Part shown: positions 45,131 through 54,708 of the stretch, one piece after another
How positions within the stretch are numbered: the first letter of the stretch is position 1
How the letters are laid out: every line of letters begins with the position of its first letter
Source: Pilimelia terevasa
Lineage (GTDB): Bacteria; Actinomycetota; Actinomycetes; Mycobacteriales; Micromonosporaceae
Reading direction: 5' to 3'
Assembly (NCBI RefSeq): GCF_014647915.1
Contig: NZ_BMQC01000019.1
Coordinates: 1-64,000 of the forward strand
Length of the DNA: 64,000 bases
Translations under genes and position numbers: made by a program
The notes under the pieces: generated by a model
Told to the model about the DNA's origin: nothing
The model's database searches: none
What the model saw: the letters and a program-made list of their open reading frames with translations, nothing else

Positions 45131-45922
45131 TCAGTCTTCGGGCGTCCAGGCCGGCGGGCGCTTCTCCTTGAAGGCCGTCACGCCCTCCCGACCCTCGTCC
45201 GACCCGAAGTAGGCCACCGACAGGGCGGTCAGGTCGTCGAGCTCGGCCCGCACGGTCGGCCCGGCGGGCCGGCGCAGGAGCTGCTTGGTGGCGCCCAGGG
45301 CGATCGGTCCGCCGCAGGTCAGCGCGTCGGTGTACTCGGCGACCGCCTCGTCGACCTCGGCCGCCGGCACCGCCCGCGTGGCCAGGCCGATCTCGGCGGC
45401 CCGGAGGCCGTCGAAGACCTCGCCGGTGAGCAGCAGCTCGGCGGCCGGGCGGGGGGCCACCCGCCGCAGCACCGGCGCGGAGATGATCGCCGGAACGACG
45501 CCGAGGCGCACCTCGCTGAACGCGAACGTCGCGTCCTCGGCGACCACCGCGATGTCGGTGGCCGCGATCAGGCCCAGCCCGCCGGCCCGGGCGGCGCCGC
45601 CGACGCGGGCCACGGTCGGCTTCGGGAAGTCCCACACGGCGCCGAGCAGGTCGCCGAGCATCGCGGCCGGCATCTCCGCCGTGCCCGCGTACGCCGCCGC
45701 GGTCTCCGCCAGGTCGGCGCCGGAGCAGAACACCGGGCCGGTGTGGGCCAGCACCACCGTGCGTACGGCGTCGTCGTCGGCGGCCTCGGCCAGCGCGTCG
45801 AGGAGCTGGGTCATCAGCGCCCGGGACAGCGCGTTGCGGTTGCCGGGGCTGTCCAGCGTGAGCGTGGTGACGCCGCGCGCGGTGGCGGTCCTGATCAGTT
45901 CCGGGGCGGACTCTGCGGTCAT
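45131..45922 (-). CDS. Enoyl-CoA hydratase/isomerase family protein
   Basis: A 263-residue crotonase-fold protein with SPGNRNALS, the oxyanion-hole segments SGADLAE and RAGGLGLIAATDIAVVAED, FSEVRLGVVPA and a C-terminal EGVTAFKEKRPPAW. Likely hydrates trans-enoyl-CoA in fatty-acid or branched-chain catabolism, but crotonase substrates vary widely. ATG at 45922; TAAGGT lies 8 nt upstream, so the leader may be very short. Confidence 0.9.
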   Translation of the reverse strand: MTAESAPELIRTATARGVTTLTLDSPGNRNALSRALMTQLLDALAEAADDDAVRTVVLAHTGPVFCSGADLAETAAAYAGTAEMPAAMLGDLLGAVWDFPKPTVARVGGAARAGGLGLIAATDIAVVAEDATFAFSEVRLGVVPAIISAPVLRRVAPRPAAELLLTGEVFDGLRAAEIGLATRAVPAAEVDEAVAEYTDALTCGGPIALGATKQLLRRPAGPTVRAELDDLTALSVAYFGSDEGREGVTAFKEKRPPAWTPED

Positions 45923-45988
45923 GGGGGCACACCTTAGTAGCCGTACGCCCGTCGTGGATGCCGCCGGGGTCACATCGGCGCCGGGTGC

Positions 45989-45994
45989 GACGAT
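45989..45994 (+). promoter_or_regulatory. -10-like element for leaderless transcription of hemW
   Basis: GACGAT followed by six G and then the ATG at 46001. The G run could also act as a weak ribosome-binding site. Confidence 0.35.
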
Positions 45995-46000
45995 GGGGGG

Positions 46001-47224
46001 ATGCCCGGTCCGCTTCCCGACGGCGCGCCCGTCCCCGTCGACGGCGCGCTGCCCGAGGCCGCCCGCGCGGCGGTCGGGCGGGCCGGCTTCGGCGTGTACG
46101 TCCACGTGCCCTTCTGCGCCAGCCGGTGCGGCTACTGCGACTTCAACACCTACACCGCCGCCGAGCTGGGCGGCGGCGCCAGCCGCGAGACGTACGCCGA
46201 CACCGTGCTCGCCGAGCTGGCCCTGGCCCGCCGCGTGCTCGGCGACGCCCCGCCGGCCCGCGTCGACACCGTGTTCGTCGGCGGCGGCACGCCGACGCTG
46301 CTGCCGCCGGCCGACCTCGCCCGGATCCTCGCCGCCGTCGACCGGACGTGGGGGCTGGCGCCCGACGCCGAGGTCACCACCGAGGCCAACCCCGAGTCCG
46401 TCGACCCGCGCAGCCTGGCGGCCCTGCGGGCGGCCGGCTTCACCCGGATCTCGCTGGGGATGCAGTCCAGCGCCCCGACGGTGCTGCGGCTGCTCGACCG
46501 GCAGCACACCGCCGGCCGCGCGACCGCGGCGGTCGCGGAGGCCCGCGCGGCGGGGTTCGACCACGTCAACCTCGACCTCATCTACGGCACGCCGGGCGAG
46601 CGGGCCGAGGACTTCGCGGACTCGCTGGCCGCCGTCGTCGCCGCCGGGGTGGACCACGTCAGCGCGTACGCGCTGATCGTCGAGGACGGGACCCGGCTGG
46701 CCGCCCGGATGCGCCGCGGCGAGGTGCCCTACCCCTGCGACGACGTCGCCGCCGACCGGTACCTCGCCGCCGAGGCGGCGCTGGGCGCCGCCGGGCTGGG
46801 CTGGTACGAGGTGTCGAACTGGGCCGCCGCGCCGGCCGCCCGCTGCCGGCACAACCTGCTGTACTGGGCCGGCGCCGACTGGTGGGGCCTGGGGCCGGGC
46901 GCGCACAGCCACGTCGGCGGGGTCCGCTGGTGGAACGTGAAACACCCGGCGGCGTACACCCGCCGGCTCGCCGAAGGCGTGTCGCCGGGCGCGGGCCGGG
47001 AGATCCTGGACGCGGCCCAGCGGTACACCGAACGGGTCATGCTCGGGCTGCGGCTGGCCGACGGCCTCGCGCTGGACGCGCTGGCGCCGGCCGGCCGGCG
47101 GGCGGCGGCGGGCGCCGCGGCGGACGGACTGCTGGAGCCGGACGCGCTCGCGGCGGGGCGGGCCGTCCTGACGCTGCGCGGCCGGCTGCTGGCCGACGGC
47201 GTGATCCGCACCGTCCTCGCCTAG
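46001..47224 (+). CDS. hemW: HemW-type radical SAM protein
   Basis: A 407-residue heme-binding radical SAM protein, long mislabelled as coproporphyrinogen oxidase. It has PFCASRCGYCDF (4Fe-4S, near residue 37), GGGTPTLL, EANPE, SLGMQS and the HemW C-terminal domain with YEVSNWA and GLGPGAHS. HemW proteins have been proposed to deliver heme to respiratory enzymes. A 13-bp stem terminator follows. Confidence 0.93.
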   Translation: MPGPLPDGAPVPVDGALPEAARAAVGRAGFGVYVHVPFCASRCGYCDFNTYTAAELGGGASRETYADTVLAELALARRVLGDAPPARVDTVFVGGGTPTLLPPADLARILAAVDRTWGLAPDAEVTTEANPESVDPRSLAALRAAGFTRISLGMQSSAPTVLRLLDRQHTAGRATAAVAEARAAGFDHVNLDLIYGTPGERAEDFADSLAAVVAAGVDHVSAYALIVEDGTRLAARMRRGEVPYPCDDVAADRYLAAEAALGAAGLGWYEVSNWAAAPAARCRHNLLYWAGADWWGLGPGAHSHVGGVRWWNVKHPAAYTRRLAEGVSPGAGREILDAAQRYTERVMLGLRLADGLALDALAPAGRRAAAGAAADGLLEPDALAAGRAVLTLRGRLLADGVIRTVLA

Positions 47225-47245
47225 CCGGCGGGAGCGGGGACGGGT

Positions 47246-47274
47246 GCGGGGCGGGTCCGGCGGACCCGCCCCGC
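47246..47274. terminator. Terminator between hemW and the DUF4870 gene
   Basis: A perfect 13-bp stem (47246-47258 with 47262-47274) and 3-nt loop between two converging genes. Confidence 0.75.
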
Positions 47275-47290
47275 GGTGACCCGGTGCGCG

Positions 47291-47902
47291 CTACTTCACC
47301 ATCCGCAGCGCGGTCGGATAGGTGTAGAGGACGCCGTCGTTGGCCTTCACGCCGCCGATGATCCCGAGGATCACGGCCACGGCCACGGTGATGATCGGCA
47401 TGAAGAACAGCAGTCCGATGCTGCACACCGCCATCACGTAGGCGATGACGGTGGCGATGGTCCAGGTGAGCTGGACGTTCAGGGCCGCCACCGCGTGCGC
47501 GCGGGTGTTCGGCGACTCCTTGCCCCGCGACACGAGCGCGACCAGCGGGGGTACCCAGCCGAGGCTGCCGCCGCTGACGAAGGCCGCGGCCGCGCCGCCG
47601 AAGTGGGAGATCAGCGCCCAGGTCTTCTCCTCGGCGCTGGCGTACCCGCCGGGCGCCGCGCCGAAGCCGCCCACCGGCGGGTACGCGCCGGTGCTCCGGT
47701 ACTCGCCCGGCGGCGGGGAGTAGGCGGGCGGCAGGGACTCCTGCCCCAGCGGCGGGCCAACCGGCGGCGGGCCGCTCGGCGGCGGGCCGCTCGGCGGCGG
47801 CGGGGCCGGGGTGCCCGGTGCCGGGTACGCCGGCGGCGGCGCGGTCGGGTCGGGGGGCAGGCCCCCCGGCTGGTCACCGGGCGGACGAGGCGGTTCGGTC
47901 AT
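47291..47902 (-). CDS. DUF4870 membrane protein
   Basis: A 203-residue protein. The first 90 residues are Pro/Gly-rich and disordered (many PPP and GPPP runs). The rest is a DUF4870 domain with three membrane segments: [41 protein letters not shown] and [20 protein letters not shown]4870 is of unknown function. ATG at 47902, with TACGGT 6 nt before it, predicts a leaderless mRNA. Divergent from hrcA. Confidence 0.83.
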   Translation of the reverse strand: MTEPPRPPGDQPGGLPPDPTAPPPAYPAPGTPAPPPPSGPPPSGPPPVGPPLGQESLPPAYSPPPGEYRSTGAYPPVGGFGAAPGGYASAEEKTWALISHFGGAAAAFVSGGSLGWVPPLVALVSRGKESPNTRAHAVAALNVQLTWTIATVIAYVMAVCSIGLLFFMPIITVAVAVILGIIGGVKANDGVLYTYPTALRMVK

Positions 47903-47908
47903 ATCGTC

Positions 47909-47914
47909 ACCGTA
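47909..47914 (-). promoter_or_regulatory. -10 element for leaderless transcription of the DUF4870 gene
   Basis: TACGGT on the minus strand, 6 nt before the ATG at 47902. Confidence 0.5.
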
Positions 47915-47991
47915 CGGCGGGCCAGCGCCCGATACCAGCGTTACCCTCACGATCCGCGAATCGTGATCTCGGAGTCGGTGCGGCGGCGGAG

Positions 47992-48022
47992 TAGACTGGC
48001 ACTCATTTCCGGCGAGTGCCAG
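47992..48022 (+). promoter_or_regulatory. hrcA promoter -10 and CIRCE operator
   Basis: TAGACT (47992-47997) resembles a -10 box. Overlapping it, CTGGCACTC-N9-GAGTGCCAG (47996-48022) is a perfect 9-9-9 inverted repeat, the CIRCE operator bound by HrcA. It predicts autoregulation of hrcA-dnaJ and heat-shock induction. Confidence 0.85.
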
Positions 48023-48051
48023 CCGTCGGCGGCCGGCCGCAGCCAGGGGCC

Positions 48052-48100
48052 GCGGGCTACGAGGTATGGGCTGCGGGCTACGAGGTACGGGCTGCGGGCT
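48052..48100 (+). repeat. 21-bp tandem repeat in the hrcA leader
   Basis: Two 21-bp units (48052-48072 and 48073-48093) differ at one base, and a third partial copy starts at 48094. The array lies between the CIRCE operator and the hrcA start, inside the mRNA leader. Confidence 0.75.
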
Positions 48101-48127
48101 GCGGAGCGCGAAGTGCAGGAGGGTGGC

Positions 48128-49153
48128 GTGGTGGGAGCGGACGACCGCCGGCTGGACGTGCTCCGCGCCATCGTCGAGGACTACGTGCTCACCCAGGAGC
48201 CGGTCGGCAGCAAGGCGCTGGTCGAGCGGCACCGCCTCGGCGTGTCCCCGGCGACGGTCCGCAACGACATGGCGGCGCTGGAGGAGGAGGGCTACATCCG
48301 GCAGCCGCACACCAGCGCCGGCCGGGTGCCCACCGACCGGGGGTACCGGCTGTTCGTGGACCGGCTGTCCCGGGTCAAGCCGCTGTCGGTCGCCGAGCGG
48401 CGGGCCATGGAGCGCCTGCTGGTCGGGGCGGTCGACCTCGACGACGTGGTACACCGCACCGTCCGGCTGCTCGCCCAGCTCACCCGCCAGGTGGCGGTGG
48501 TGCAGTACCCGAGCCTGGCCCGCTCCTCCGTCCGGCACCTCGAACTGGTCCCGATCTCCACCACCCGGCTCACGCTCGTCATGATCACCGACACCGGGCG
48601 GGTGGAGCAGCGGATGGTGGAGCTGCCCGAGCCGGTCCCGGCCGAGGACGTCCTGCACCTGCGCGGGGTCATCAACGCCAGCCTCGGCGGCGTGGCGCTC
48701 AGCCAGACCCCCCCGATCGTGGCGGACCTCGTCGAGACGGCGGCCGCCGAGCACCGGACGGCCATGCGCGCGCTGGCCAGCGTCCTGCTGGAGACCCTCG
48801 TGGAGCGCACCGAGGAGCGGCTGGCGCTGGCGGGCACCGCCAACCTGACCCGCGGCAACGTGCTCGACTTCCCCGGCTCGCTGCGGCCCATCCTGGAGGC
48901 GCTGGAGGAGGAGGTCGTCCTGCTCAAGCTGATCGGCGAGGTCGAGCCCAGCACGACCCGGGTGCGGATCGGCGACGAGAACGAGATAGAGGACCTGCGG
49001 GCGGCCTCCGTGGTGAGCACCGGCTACGGTCCGGGGCGGACTGTCGTCGGCAGTCTCGGCGTGGTGGGTCCGACCCGGATGGACTACCCCGGCAACATCG
49101 CCGCCGTACGTGCCGTGGCACGCTACCTCGGCGATGTGCTGGCGCAGAACTGA
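48128..49153 (+). CDS. hrcA: Heat-inducible transcription repressor HrcA
   Basis: Represses chaperone genes through CIRCE elements. The 341 residues include an N-terminal winged helix ([42 protein letters not shown]), [14 protein letters not shown] and the C-terminal GAF-like domain ending in [21 protein letters not shown]. Two adjacent GTGs (48128 and 48131) are possible; GGAGGG lies upstream. It is followed 70 bp later by dnaJ. Confidence 0.95.
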   Translation: MVGADDRRLDVLRAIVEDYVLTQEPVGSKALVERHRLGVSPATVRNDMAALEEEGYIRQPHTSAGRVPTDRGYRLFVDRLSRVKPLSVAERRAMERLLVGAVDLDDVVHRTVRLLAQLTRQVAVVQYPSLARSSVRHLELVPISTTRLTLVMITDTGRVEQRMVELPEPVPAEDVLHLRGVINASLGGVALSQTPPIVADLVETAAAEHRTAMRALASVLLETLVERTEERLALAGTANLTRGNVLDFPGSLRPILEALEEEVVLLKLIGEVEPSTTRVRIGDENEIEDLRAASVVSTGYGPGRTVVGSLGVVGPTRMDYPGNIAAVRAVARYLGDVLAQN

Positions 49154-49223
49154 CCCGGCGCCACCAGGTCAGCCGACAGCGACGACGCCGCACGGACCGA
49201 TCGGACACGAGGACATAGACGCA

Positions 49224-50372
49224 GTGGCCAAGGATTACTACGGGATTCTCGGGGTCAGCCGGGAAGCGACCGACGACGAGCTGAAGAAGGCGTACCGGCG
49301 GCTGGCCCGCCAGTACCACCCCGACGTCAACCCCGATCCTGAGGCGCAGGAGAAGTTCAAGGAGATCAACGCCGCGTACGAGGTGCTCACCGACGACACC
49401 AAGCGGCAGATCGTCGACATGGGCGGCGACCCGCTGGCGCCCGGTGGGGGCGGCGGCCCGGGGCCCGGCGGTCCGGGCGGGCCGTTCGTCGGCTTCCAGG
49501 ACATCATGGACGCGTTCTTCGCCACGGCCGGTACCGGCGCGGGCCCCGGCCGCGGGCCGCGGCCGCGCACCCGGCCCGGCGCCGACGCGATCCTGCGACT
49601 CGAACTGGACCTGGCCGAGACCGTCTTCGGCATCGAGGCGCCGATCACCGTGGACACCGCCGTGCTGTGCACGACGTGCACCGGCGCCGGCACCGCCGCG
49701 GGTACGCAGTTGGCCACCTGCGACACGTGCGGGGGCCGCGGCGAGGTGCAGACGGTGCAGCGCACCTTCCTCGGCCAGATGGTCGCCACCCGGCCGTGCG
49801 CCGCCTGCCAGGGCCAGGGCGCGACGATCCCGCACCCGTGCCAGACCTGCGCCGGGGACGGCCGGGTCCGCACCCGCCGCTCGCTGACCGTCAAGATCCC
49901 GGCCGGGGTCGAGGACGGGATGCGCATCCGCCTGGCCCAGCAGGGCGAGATCGGGCCGGGCGGCGGCCCGGCCGGCGACCTGTACGTGGAGATCCACGAG
50001 CGGCCGCACGACGTCTTCTCGCGCAAGGACGACGACCTGCACTGCAAGGTCACCCTGCCGATGACCTCCGCCGCGCTGGGCACCCGCCTGACGATCAAGA
50101 CGCTGGACAGCGAGGAGGCCATCGAGGTCCGGCCCGGCACCCAGCCCAACGCGACGCTGCGGCTGCGCGGCAAGGGCGTCCCGCACCTGCGCGGCCAGGG
50201 CCGCGGCGACCTGTTCGTGCACCTCGACGTCCGCACGCCGACCAAGCTCGACGCCGACCAGGAGCGGCTGCTGCGCGACTTCGCCAGCTCCCGCGGCGAG
50301 GAGGTCGCCGAGCTGGCCAAGCAGGGCGGCTTCTTCTCCCGGGTGCGCGACGCCTTCCAAGGGCACGCCTGA
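49224..50372 (+). CDS. dnaJ: Chaperone DnaJ
   Basis: A 382-residue DnaK co-chaperone. J domain (residues 2-68) with the HPD tripeptide (near residue 32), a Gly/Pro-rich linker, and four CxxCxG zinc-binding repeats ([32 protein letters not shown]; about 152-220). The C-terminal substrate-binding domains follow. This is the DnaJ2 type normally found beside hrcA rather than beside dnaK. GTG start at 49224. Confidence 0.95.
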   Translation: MAKDYYGILGVSREATDDELKKAYRRLARQYHPDVNPDPEAQEKFKEINAAYEVLTDDTKRQIVDMGGDPLAPGGGGGPGPGGPGGPFVGFQDIMDAFFATAGTGAGPGRGPRPRTRPGADAILRLELDLAETVFGIEAPITVDTAVLCTTCTGAGTAAGTQLATCDTCGGRGEVQTVQRTFLGQMVATRPCAACQGQGATIPHPCQTCAGDGRVRTRRSLTVKIPAGVEDGMRIRLAQQGEIGPGGGPAGDLYVEIHERPHDVFSRKDDDLHCKVTLPMTSAALGTRLTIKTLDSEEAIEVRPGTQPNATLRLRGKGVPHLRGQGRGDLFVHLDVRTPTKLDADQERLLRDFASSRGEEVAELAKQGGFFSRVRDAFQGHA

Positions 50373-50374
50373 GG

Positions 50375-51142
50375 GTGAGCGCCCCGCTGTTCCTGGTCGA
50401 CGCGCTGCCCGCGGGTGACACCTGCACCCTGGCCGGCGCCGAGGGGCACCACGCCGCGGACGTCGTGCGGCTGCGCGTCGGTGAGCCGGTCCTGCTCGGC
50501 GACGGCCGCGGCGGCGTCGCCCACGGCCACGTGACGGCCGTCGCGCGCGGCGAGGTGCAGGTGGCAGTCGCCGCGCGGCGGCGCGAGCCGGCGCCGGACC
50601 CGCGGCTCGTCGTCGTCCAGGGGCTGCCCAAGGGCGAGCGCGGCGAACTGGCCGTCCAGGCGATGACCGAGGTGGGCGTCGCCGAGATCGTGCCCTGGGC
50701 GGCGCGGCGCAGTGTCGCCGTCTGGCGCGCCGAGCGCGGCCGGCGGGCCCAGGCCAGGTGGGCGGCGACCGCGCGGGAGGCCGCCAAGCAGGCCCGCCGC
50801 GCCTGGCTGCCCGCGGTCGCCGGGGCGGCGCCGGACCCGACCGGCCCGACCCCCGAGGGCGGCGCCTACCCGACCGCGCGGGTCGCCGCGCGGGTCGCCG
50901 CCGCGACCGGCGCGTTCCTGCTGCACGAGGAGGCCGACGCGCCGCTGAGCGCCGCGGCGCTGCCGGCGGCCGGCGACATCCTCCTGGTGGTCGGCCCGGA
51001 GGGCGGGGTCGACGACGCCGAGGTCGCGGCCCTGCGGGCGGCGGGGGCGGTACCGGTCCGGCTGGGCCGCACGGTGCTGCGCACCTCGACGGCGGGGGTG
51101 GCCGCGCTGGCGGTACTCCAGGCGCGGCTCGGGTACTGGTAG
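50375..51142 (+). CDS. rsmE: 16S rRNA m3U1498 methyltransferase
   Basis: Methylates U1498 of 16S rRNA. The 255 residues include a PUA-like N-terminus (EGHHAADVVRLRVGE), QGLPKGERGELAVQAMTEVGV and the SPOUT knot motifs LLVVGPEGGVDDAEV and RLGRTVLRTSTA. GTG start 3 nt after the dnaJ stop. This hrcA-dnaJ-rsmE order is standard in Actinobacteria. Confidence 0.93.
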   Translation: MSAPLFLVDALPAGDTCTLAGAEGHHAADVVRLRVGEPVLLGDGRGGVAHGHVTAVARGEVQVAVAARRREPAPDPRLVVVQGLPKGERGELAVQAMTEVGVAEIVPWAARRSVAVWRAERGRRAQARWAATAREAAKQARRAWLPAVAGAAPDPTGPTPEGGAYPTARVAARVAAATGAFLLHEEADAPLSAAALPAAGDILLVVGPEGGVDDAEVAALRAAGAVPVRLGRTVLRTSTAGVAALAVLQARLGYW

Positions 51143-51195
51143 CGCCCGGCCCGGCCGGTGTCCGCGGTGGGATGTCCGGCTGCGGCCCGGAGTCG

Positions 51196-51201
51196 TAGGA
51201 T
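51196..51201 (+). promoter_or_regulatory. -10 element for leaderless transcription of the HIT gene
   Basis: TAGGAT ends 6 nt before the ATG at 51208. Confidence 0.55.
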
Positions 51202-51207
51202 CGCCCG

Positions 51208-51558
51208 ATGACGAGCGAATGCCTGTTCTGCCGGATTGCCGCGGGCGAGATACCCGCCGAGGTCGTGCGGGAGACGCCCACCACCCTGGCCTTCCGGGAC
51301 ATCGACCCGAAGGCGCCCTCGCACGTGCTGGTGATCCCGCGCACCCACCACCCGGACGTCGCGGCGCTCGCCGCGGCGGACCCGGGGCTCGCGGGCGAGG
51401 TGCTCGCCACGGCCGCCGCGGTGGCGCGGGCGGAGGGGCTGGCCGGGCCGGGCTTCCGGCTCATCTTCAACACCGGCGCTCACGGCGGCCAGGAGGTCCC
51501 GCACGTGCACGCGCACGTCCTCGGCGGCGCGCCGCTCGGCCCGATGCTCGCCCGATGA
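51208..51558 (+). CDS. HIT-family nucleotide-binding protein
   Basis: A 116-residue histidine-triad protein (HINT type) that hydrolyses AMP-linked substrates. It has CLFCRIAAGEIPAEVV near the start, DIDPKAPSHVLVIPRTHH and the triad HVHAHVLGG near the end. Likely leaderless. Its stop overlaps the next start (ATGA). Confidence 0.94.
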   Translation: MTSECLFCRIAAGEIPAEVVRETPTTLAFRDIDPKAPSHVLVIPRTHHPDVAALAAADPGLAGEVLATAAAVARAEGLAGPGFRLIFNTGAHGGQEVPHVHAHVLGGAPLGPMLAR

Positions 51559-51614
51559 CGCCCCCGACGATGACGCCCCCGACGATGACGCCCCCGACGA
51601 TGACGCCCCCGGCG
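51555..51614 (+). repeat. 15-bp tandem repeat with a start codon in every unit
   Basis: Four 15-bp units begin at 51555, 51570, 51585 and 51600. The first three are identical (ATGACGCCCCCGACG) and the fourth differs at one base; a diverged fifth copy follows. Each encodes MTPPT or MTPPA, so gain or loss of a unit keeps the frame and leaves an ATG. Confidence 0.9.
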
Positions 51615-53021
51615 ACGGCGCCCCCGGCGATGCCGGCGGACGTCCGGCGCCAGCTCGCCCGCATGGCCGCCCGCGTCCAGGCCGACGCCCGGGTACCGGC
51701 GCTGGCGATCGCCGTCCACCGCGCCGACCGGGCGCCGTGGACCCACCAGTTGGGGACCACGGGCAACGCCACCCCCCTGGACGCCGACACGCAGTTCCGC
51801 CTCGGCTCGGTCACCAAGACGTTCACCGCCGTCCTGGTGATGCAGTGCCGCGACGACGGCCTGCTGGAGCTGGACGACACCCTCGACGCGCACCTGCCGG
51901 TACCGGCGCACGGCCGCGCGACGGTCCGCCAGCTCCTGTCGCACACCTCGGGCCTGCAGCGGGAGCCGTACGGCGACGTCTGGGACACCCTGGACATGCC
52001 GGACGTCGCCGGGCTGGTCGGCGCGCTGACCAGGGCCGAGCGGATCCTGCCGCCGGGGCACCGGTACCACTACTCCAACCTCGGCGTGGCGCTGCTCGGC
52101 CACCTGGTGGCGCGGGTGCGCGGCGGGACGTGGGCGGAGGTGCTGGCCGAGCGGATCCTGGCGCCGCTGGGGCTGGCCGCCACGACGGTCCTGCCGACGT
52201 CCCGGACGGCCACCGGCCACCTCGTCGACACCTACTCCGACCACGCCCGCCCGGAGCCGGACACCGACTTCCGGGCGCTCGGCCCGGCCTGCCAGCTCTG
52301 GGGGACCGCCGCCGACCTGGCGCGCTGGTCGGCGTTCCTGGCCGACCCCGCGTCGTGCGACCCCGCGGGCCGGGTCCTCGCGCCCGGCTCGGTCGAGGAG
52401 ATGCGCTGGCCGCTGACGGTGACCGACGACCGGGAGTGGCACACCGCCCTGGGACTCGGTCTGATGATCGCGCCGCGCCCCGGCCGGGCCGTCCAGGTCG
52501 GACACTACGGCGCCATGCCCGGCTACCTGGCCGCCGGCATGGGCCAGGTCGGCGGCGCCGACACCCCGCCCGGCTGCGGGGTCGGCGTGCTCGGCTCGGC
52601 GGGTACCGCCGACGCGGTCCTGACGCTGGCCCACGACCTGCTGACCCGCGCCGTCGAGCTGGACCCGGCCGACATCGCCCCCTGGTCCCCCGCGCCACCG
52701 GCGCCCGCGCCGTACCGCTCGGTGCTGGGCCGCTGGTGGAGCGAGGGCACCGGCTACGACTTCTCCTGGCGGGACGGCCAGCTCCAGGCGCGCGCCCCGC
52801 GGGTGCCGGCGGGCCACCCGCCCTCGGTGTTCGCGCCGCTGGACGGCGACCCGGACGTGCTGCGCACGGTGTCCGGGCGGGAGACCGGCGAGCTGCTGCG
52901 GCTGACCCGCGACGACACGGGGACGGTGGTCCGGCTGCACTGGGCGACCTACCGGTTCACCCGGCGCCAGGAGACCTTCGACGGCGTGTCGGCGAGCGAC
53001 GACGACATTACCGGCCGGTAA
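51555..53021 (+). CDS. Serine beta-lactamase-family hydrolase
   Basis: A 488-residue protein of the class C beta-lactamase/DD-peptidase-like group. SVTKTF (SxxK, near residue 83) holds the active serine, YSN is the second motif, and HYGA near residue 318 is the likely third. The C-terminal domain after about residue 375 has WWSEGTGYDFSWRDGQLQ. No signal peptide is present. The start falls in a tandem repeat with several in-frame ATGs; the first overlaps the HIT stop. The substrate is unknown and may be an ester or a D-amino-acid peptide. Confidence 0.85.
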   Translation: MTPPTMTPPTMTPPTMTPPATAPPAMPADVRRQLARMAARVQADARVPALAIAVHRADRAPWTHQLGTTGNATPLDADTQFRLGSVTKTFTAVLVMQCRDDGLLELDDTLDAHLPVPAHGRATVRQLLSHTSGLQREPYGDVWDTLDMPDVAGLVGALTRAERILPPGHRYHYSNLGVALLGHLVARVRGGTWAEVLAERILAPLGLAATTVLPTSRTATGHLVDTYSDHARPEPDTDFRALGPACQLWGTAADLARWSAFLADPASCDPAGRVLAPGSVEEMRWPLTVTDDREWHTALGLGLMIAPRPGRAVQVGHYGAMPGYLAAGMGQVGGADTPPGCGVGVLGSAGTADAVLTLAHDLLTRAVELDPADIAPWSPAPPAPAPYRSVLGRWWSEGTGYDFSWRDGQLQARAPRVPAGHPPSVFAPLDGDPDVLRTVSGRETGELLRLTRDDTGTVVRLHWATYRFTRRQETFDGVSASDDDITGR

Positions 53022-53102
53022 TCCGGCCTCGCGCCGCGGGCCCCCGCGGCGGGTCGGCGGCCCGGCGGGGTCAGGGGCGCGGCGGCCCGTTCGGGGGCCG
53101 GA

Positions 53103-53108
53103 TACGAT
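53103..53108 (+). promoter_or_regulatory. -10 element of phoH
   Basis: TACGAT ends 9 nt before the ATG at 53118, predicting a leader of only a few bases. Confidence 0.4.
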
Positions 53109-53117
53109 GACCGGACT

Positions 53118-54221
53118 ATGAGTGGCGACACAGACGGCGGCGCCCGCGGCGGCGGCCGGAACAAGCCCGGCACCCGCGCCGCGGGGCGCGGCGACCCGCC
53201 GGCCGCCGCGCGGGTCACGACGACGATCACCGTCCCCGACCCGCACGTGATGGTCGGCCTGCTGGGCACCGGGGACGCGCACCTGCGCCTGGTGGAGCAG
53301 GCGGTCTCCAGCGACATCCACGTCCGCGGCAACAAGATCACCATCACCGGCGCGCCGGCCGACAACGCCCTGGCCGAGCAGGTGTTCTCCGAGCTGCTGG
53401 AGCTGCTCACCCGGGGTGAGACGCTGACCGCCGACGCGGTGCGCCGCACCGTCGACATGCTCGCCGACGGCGCCCCCGAGCGCCCGGCCGAGGTGCTGAC
53501 CCTCAACATCCTGTCCCGGCGCGGGCGGACCATCCGGCCCAAGACGCTGGGCCAGAAGCAGTACGTCGACGCCATCGACCGGCACACCGTGATCTTCGGG
53601 ATCGGGCCGGCCGGTACCGGCAAGACGTACCTGGCGATGGCCAAGGCGGTCCAGGCGCTCCAGGCCAAGCAGGTCAGTCGGATCATCCTGACCCGGCCGG
53701 CGGTCGAGGCCGGCGAGCGGCTCGGCTTCCTGCCCGGGACGCTGTACGAGAAGATCGACCCGTACCTGCGGCCGCTCTACGACGCCCTGCACGACATGAT
53801 CGACCCCGAGTCGATCCCCCGGCTGATGGCCGCCGGCACCATCGAGGTCGCGCCGCTGGCCTACATGCGGGGGCGTACCCTCAACGACGCGTTCATCATC
53901 CTGGACGAGGCGCAGAACACCACGCCGGAGCAGATGCGGATGTTCCTGACCCGGCTGGGCTTCGGCTCGCGGATCGTCGTCACCGGCGACATCACCCAGG
54001 TTGACCTGCCCGGTGGCACGCGCAGCGGGCTGCGCGTCGTCCAGGAGATCCTGGACGACGTCGAGGACGTGCACTTCTCCCGGCTGACCAGCGGGGACGT
54101 GGTCCGCCACCGGCTGGTCAGCGACATCGTCGACGCGTACGCCCGCTGGGACGCCGCGCAGGACGAGCCGCCCGCACCGCCGCAGCCGCGCGCCGCCCAC
54201 CGCGGCCAGCGGCGGCGGTGA
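53118..54221 (+). CDS. phoH: PhoH-like ATPase
   Basis: A 367-residue P-loop protein with Walker A GPAGTGKT (near residue 165), the Walker B-like ILDEAQN (near 258) and [11 protein letters not shown]. The N-terminal domain (about 35-110) binds RNA-like ligands in the family. It may act with YbeY, its neighbour 22 bp away, in RNA processing. The C-terminal tail is basic and Pro-rich. Confidence 0.93.
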   Translation: MSGDTDGGARGGGRNKPGTRAAGRGDPPAAARVTTTITVPDPHVMVGLLGTGDAHLRLVEQAVSSDIHVRGNKITITGAPADNALAEQVFSELLELLTRGETLTADAVRRTVDMLADGAPERPAEVLTLNILSRRGRTIRPKTLGQKQYVDAIDRHTVIFGIGPAGTGKTYLAMAKAVQALQAKQVSRIILTRPAVEAGERLGFLPGTLYEKIDPYLRPLYDALHDMIDPESIPRLMAAGTIEVAPLAYMRGRTLNDAFIILDEAQNTTPEQMRMFLTRLGFGSRIVVTGDITQVDLPGGTRSGLRVVQEILDDVEDVHFSRLTSGDVVRHRLVSDIVDAYARWDAAQDEPPAPPQPRAAHRGQRRR

Positions 54222-54243
54222 CCTCAGGAGGAAGACCCGCACC

Positions 54244-54708
54244 GTGTCCATCGAGATCGCCAACGAGTCCGGCGTCGCCGTCGACACCGAGTCCATCCTC
54301 GCCGTCGCCCGGCACACGCTGGAGCAGATGGGCGTCAACCCGCTCGCGGAGCTGTCGGTCCTGCTCGTCGACGTCGGGTACATGGCCGAGCTGAACCACC
54401 GCTGGATGGGCGGCGACGGCCCGACCGACGTGCTCGCGTTCCCGATGGACGAGGGCAACGTCGACCACGGCCCCGGCGAGCCGACGCCCGGCGAGCCGGC
54501 CCTGCTGGGCGACATCGTGCTGAGCCCGGAGGTCGCCGCGAACCAGGCGGCCACCGCGGGGCACGCCCCGATCGACGAGCTGCACCTGCTGACGGTGCAC
54601 GGCTGCCTGCACCTGCTCGGGTACGACCACGCCGAGCCGGAGGAGGAGAAGGAGATGTTCGACCTCCAGTCCCGCCTGCTGGCGAGCTGGCGGAGCGCGG
54701 CGCGTTGA
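54244..54708 (+). CDS. ybeY: Endoribonuclease YbeY
   Basis: A single-strand endoribonuclease for 16S rRNA 3' maturation and ribosome quality control. The 154 residues include the zinc-binding H-x3-H-x5-H in [11 protein letters not shown] (near residue 119) and [14 protein letters not shown] at 54244 with AGGAGGA upstream. The stop overlaps the next start (TTGA). Confidence 0.94.
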   Translation: MSIEIANESGVAVDTESILAVARHTLEQMGVNPLAELSVLLVDVGYMAELNHRWMGGDGPTDVLAFPMDEGNVDHGPGEPTPGEPALLGDIVLSPEVAANQAATAGHAPIDELHLLTVHGCLHLLGYDHAEPEEEKEMFDLQSRLLASWRSAAR

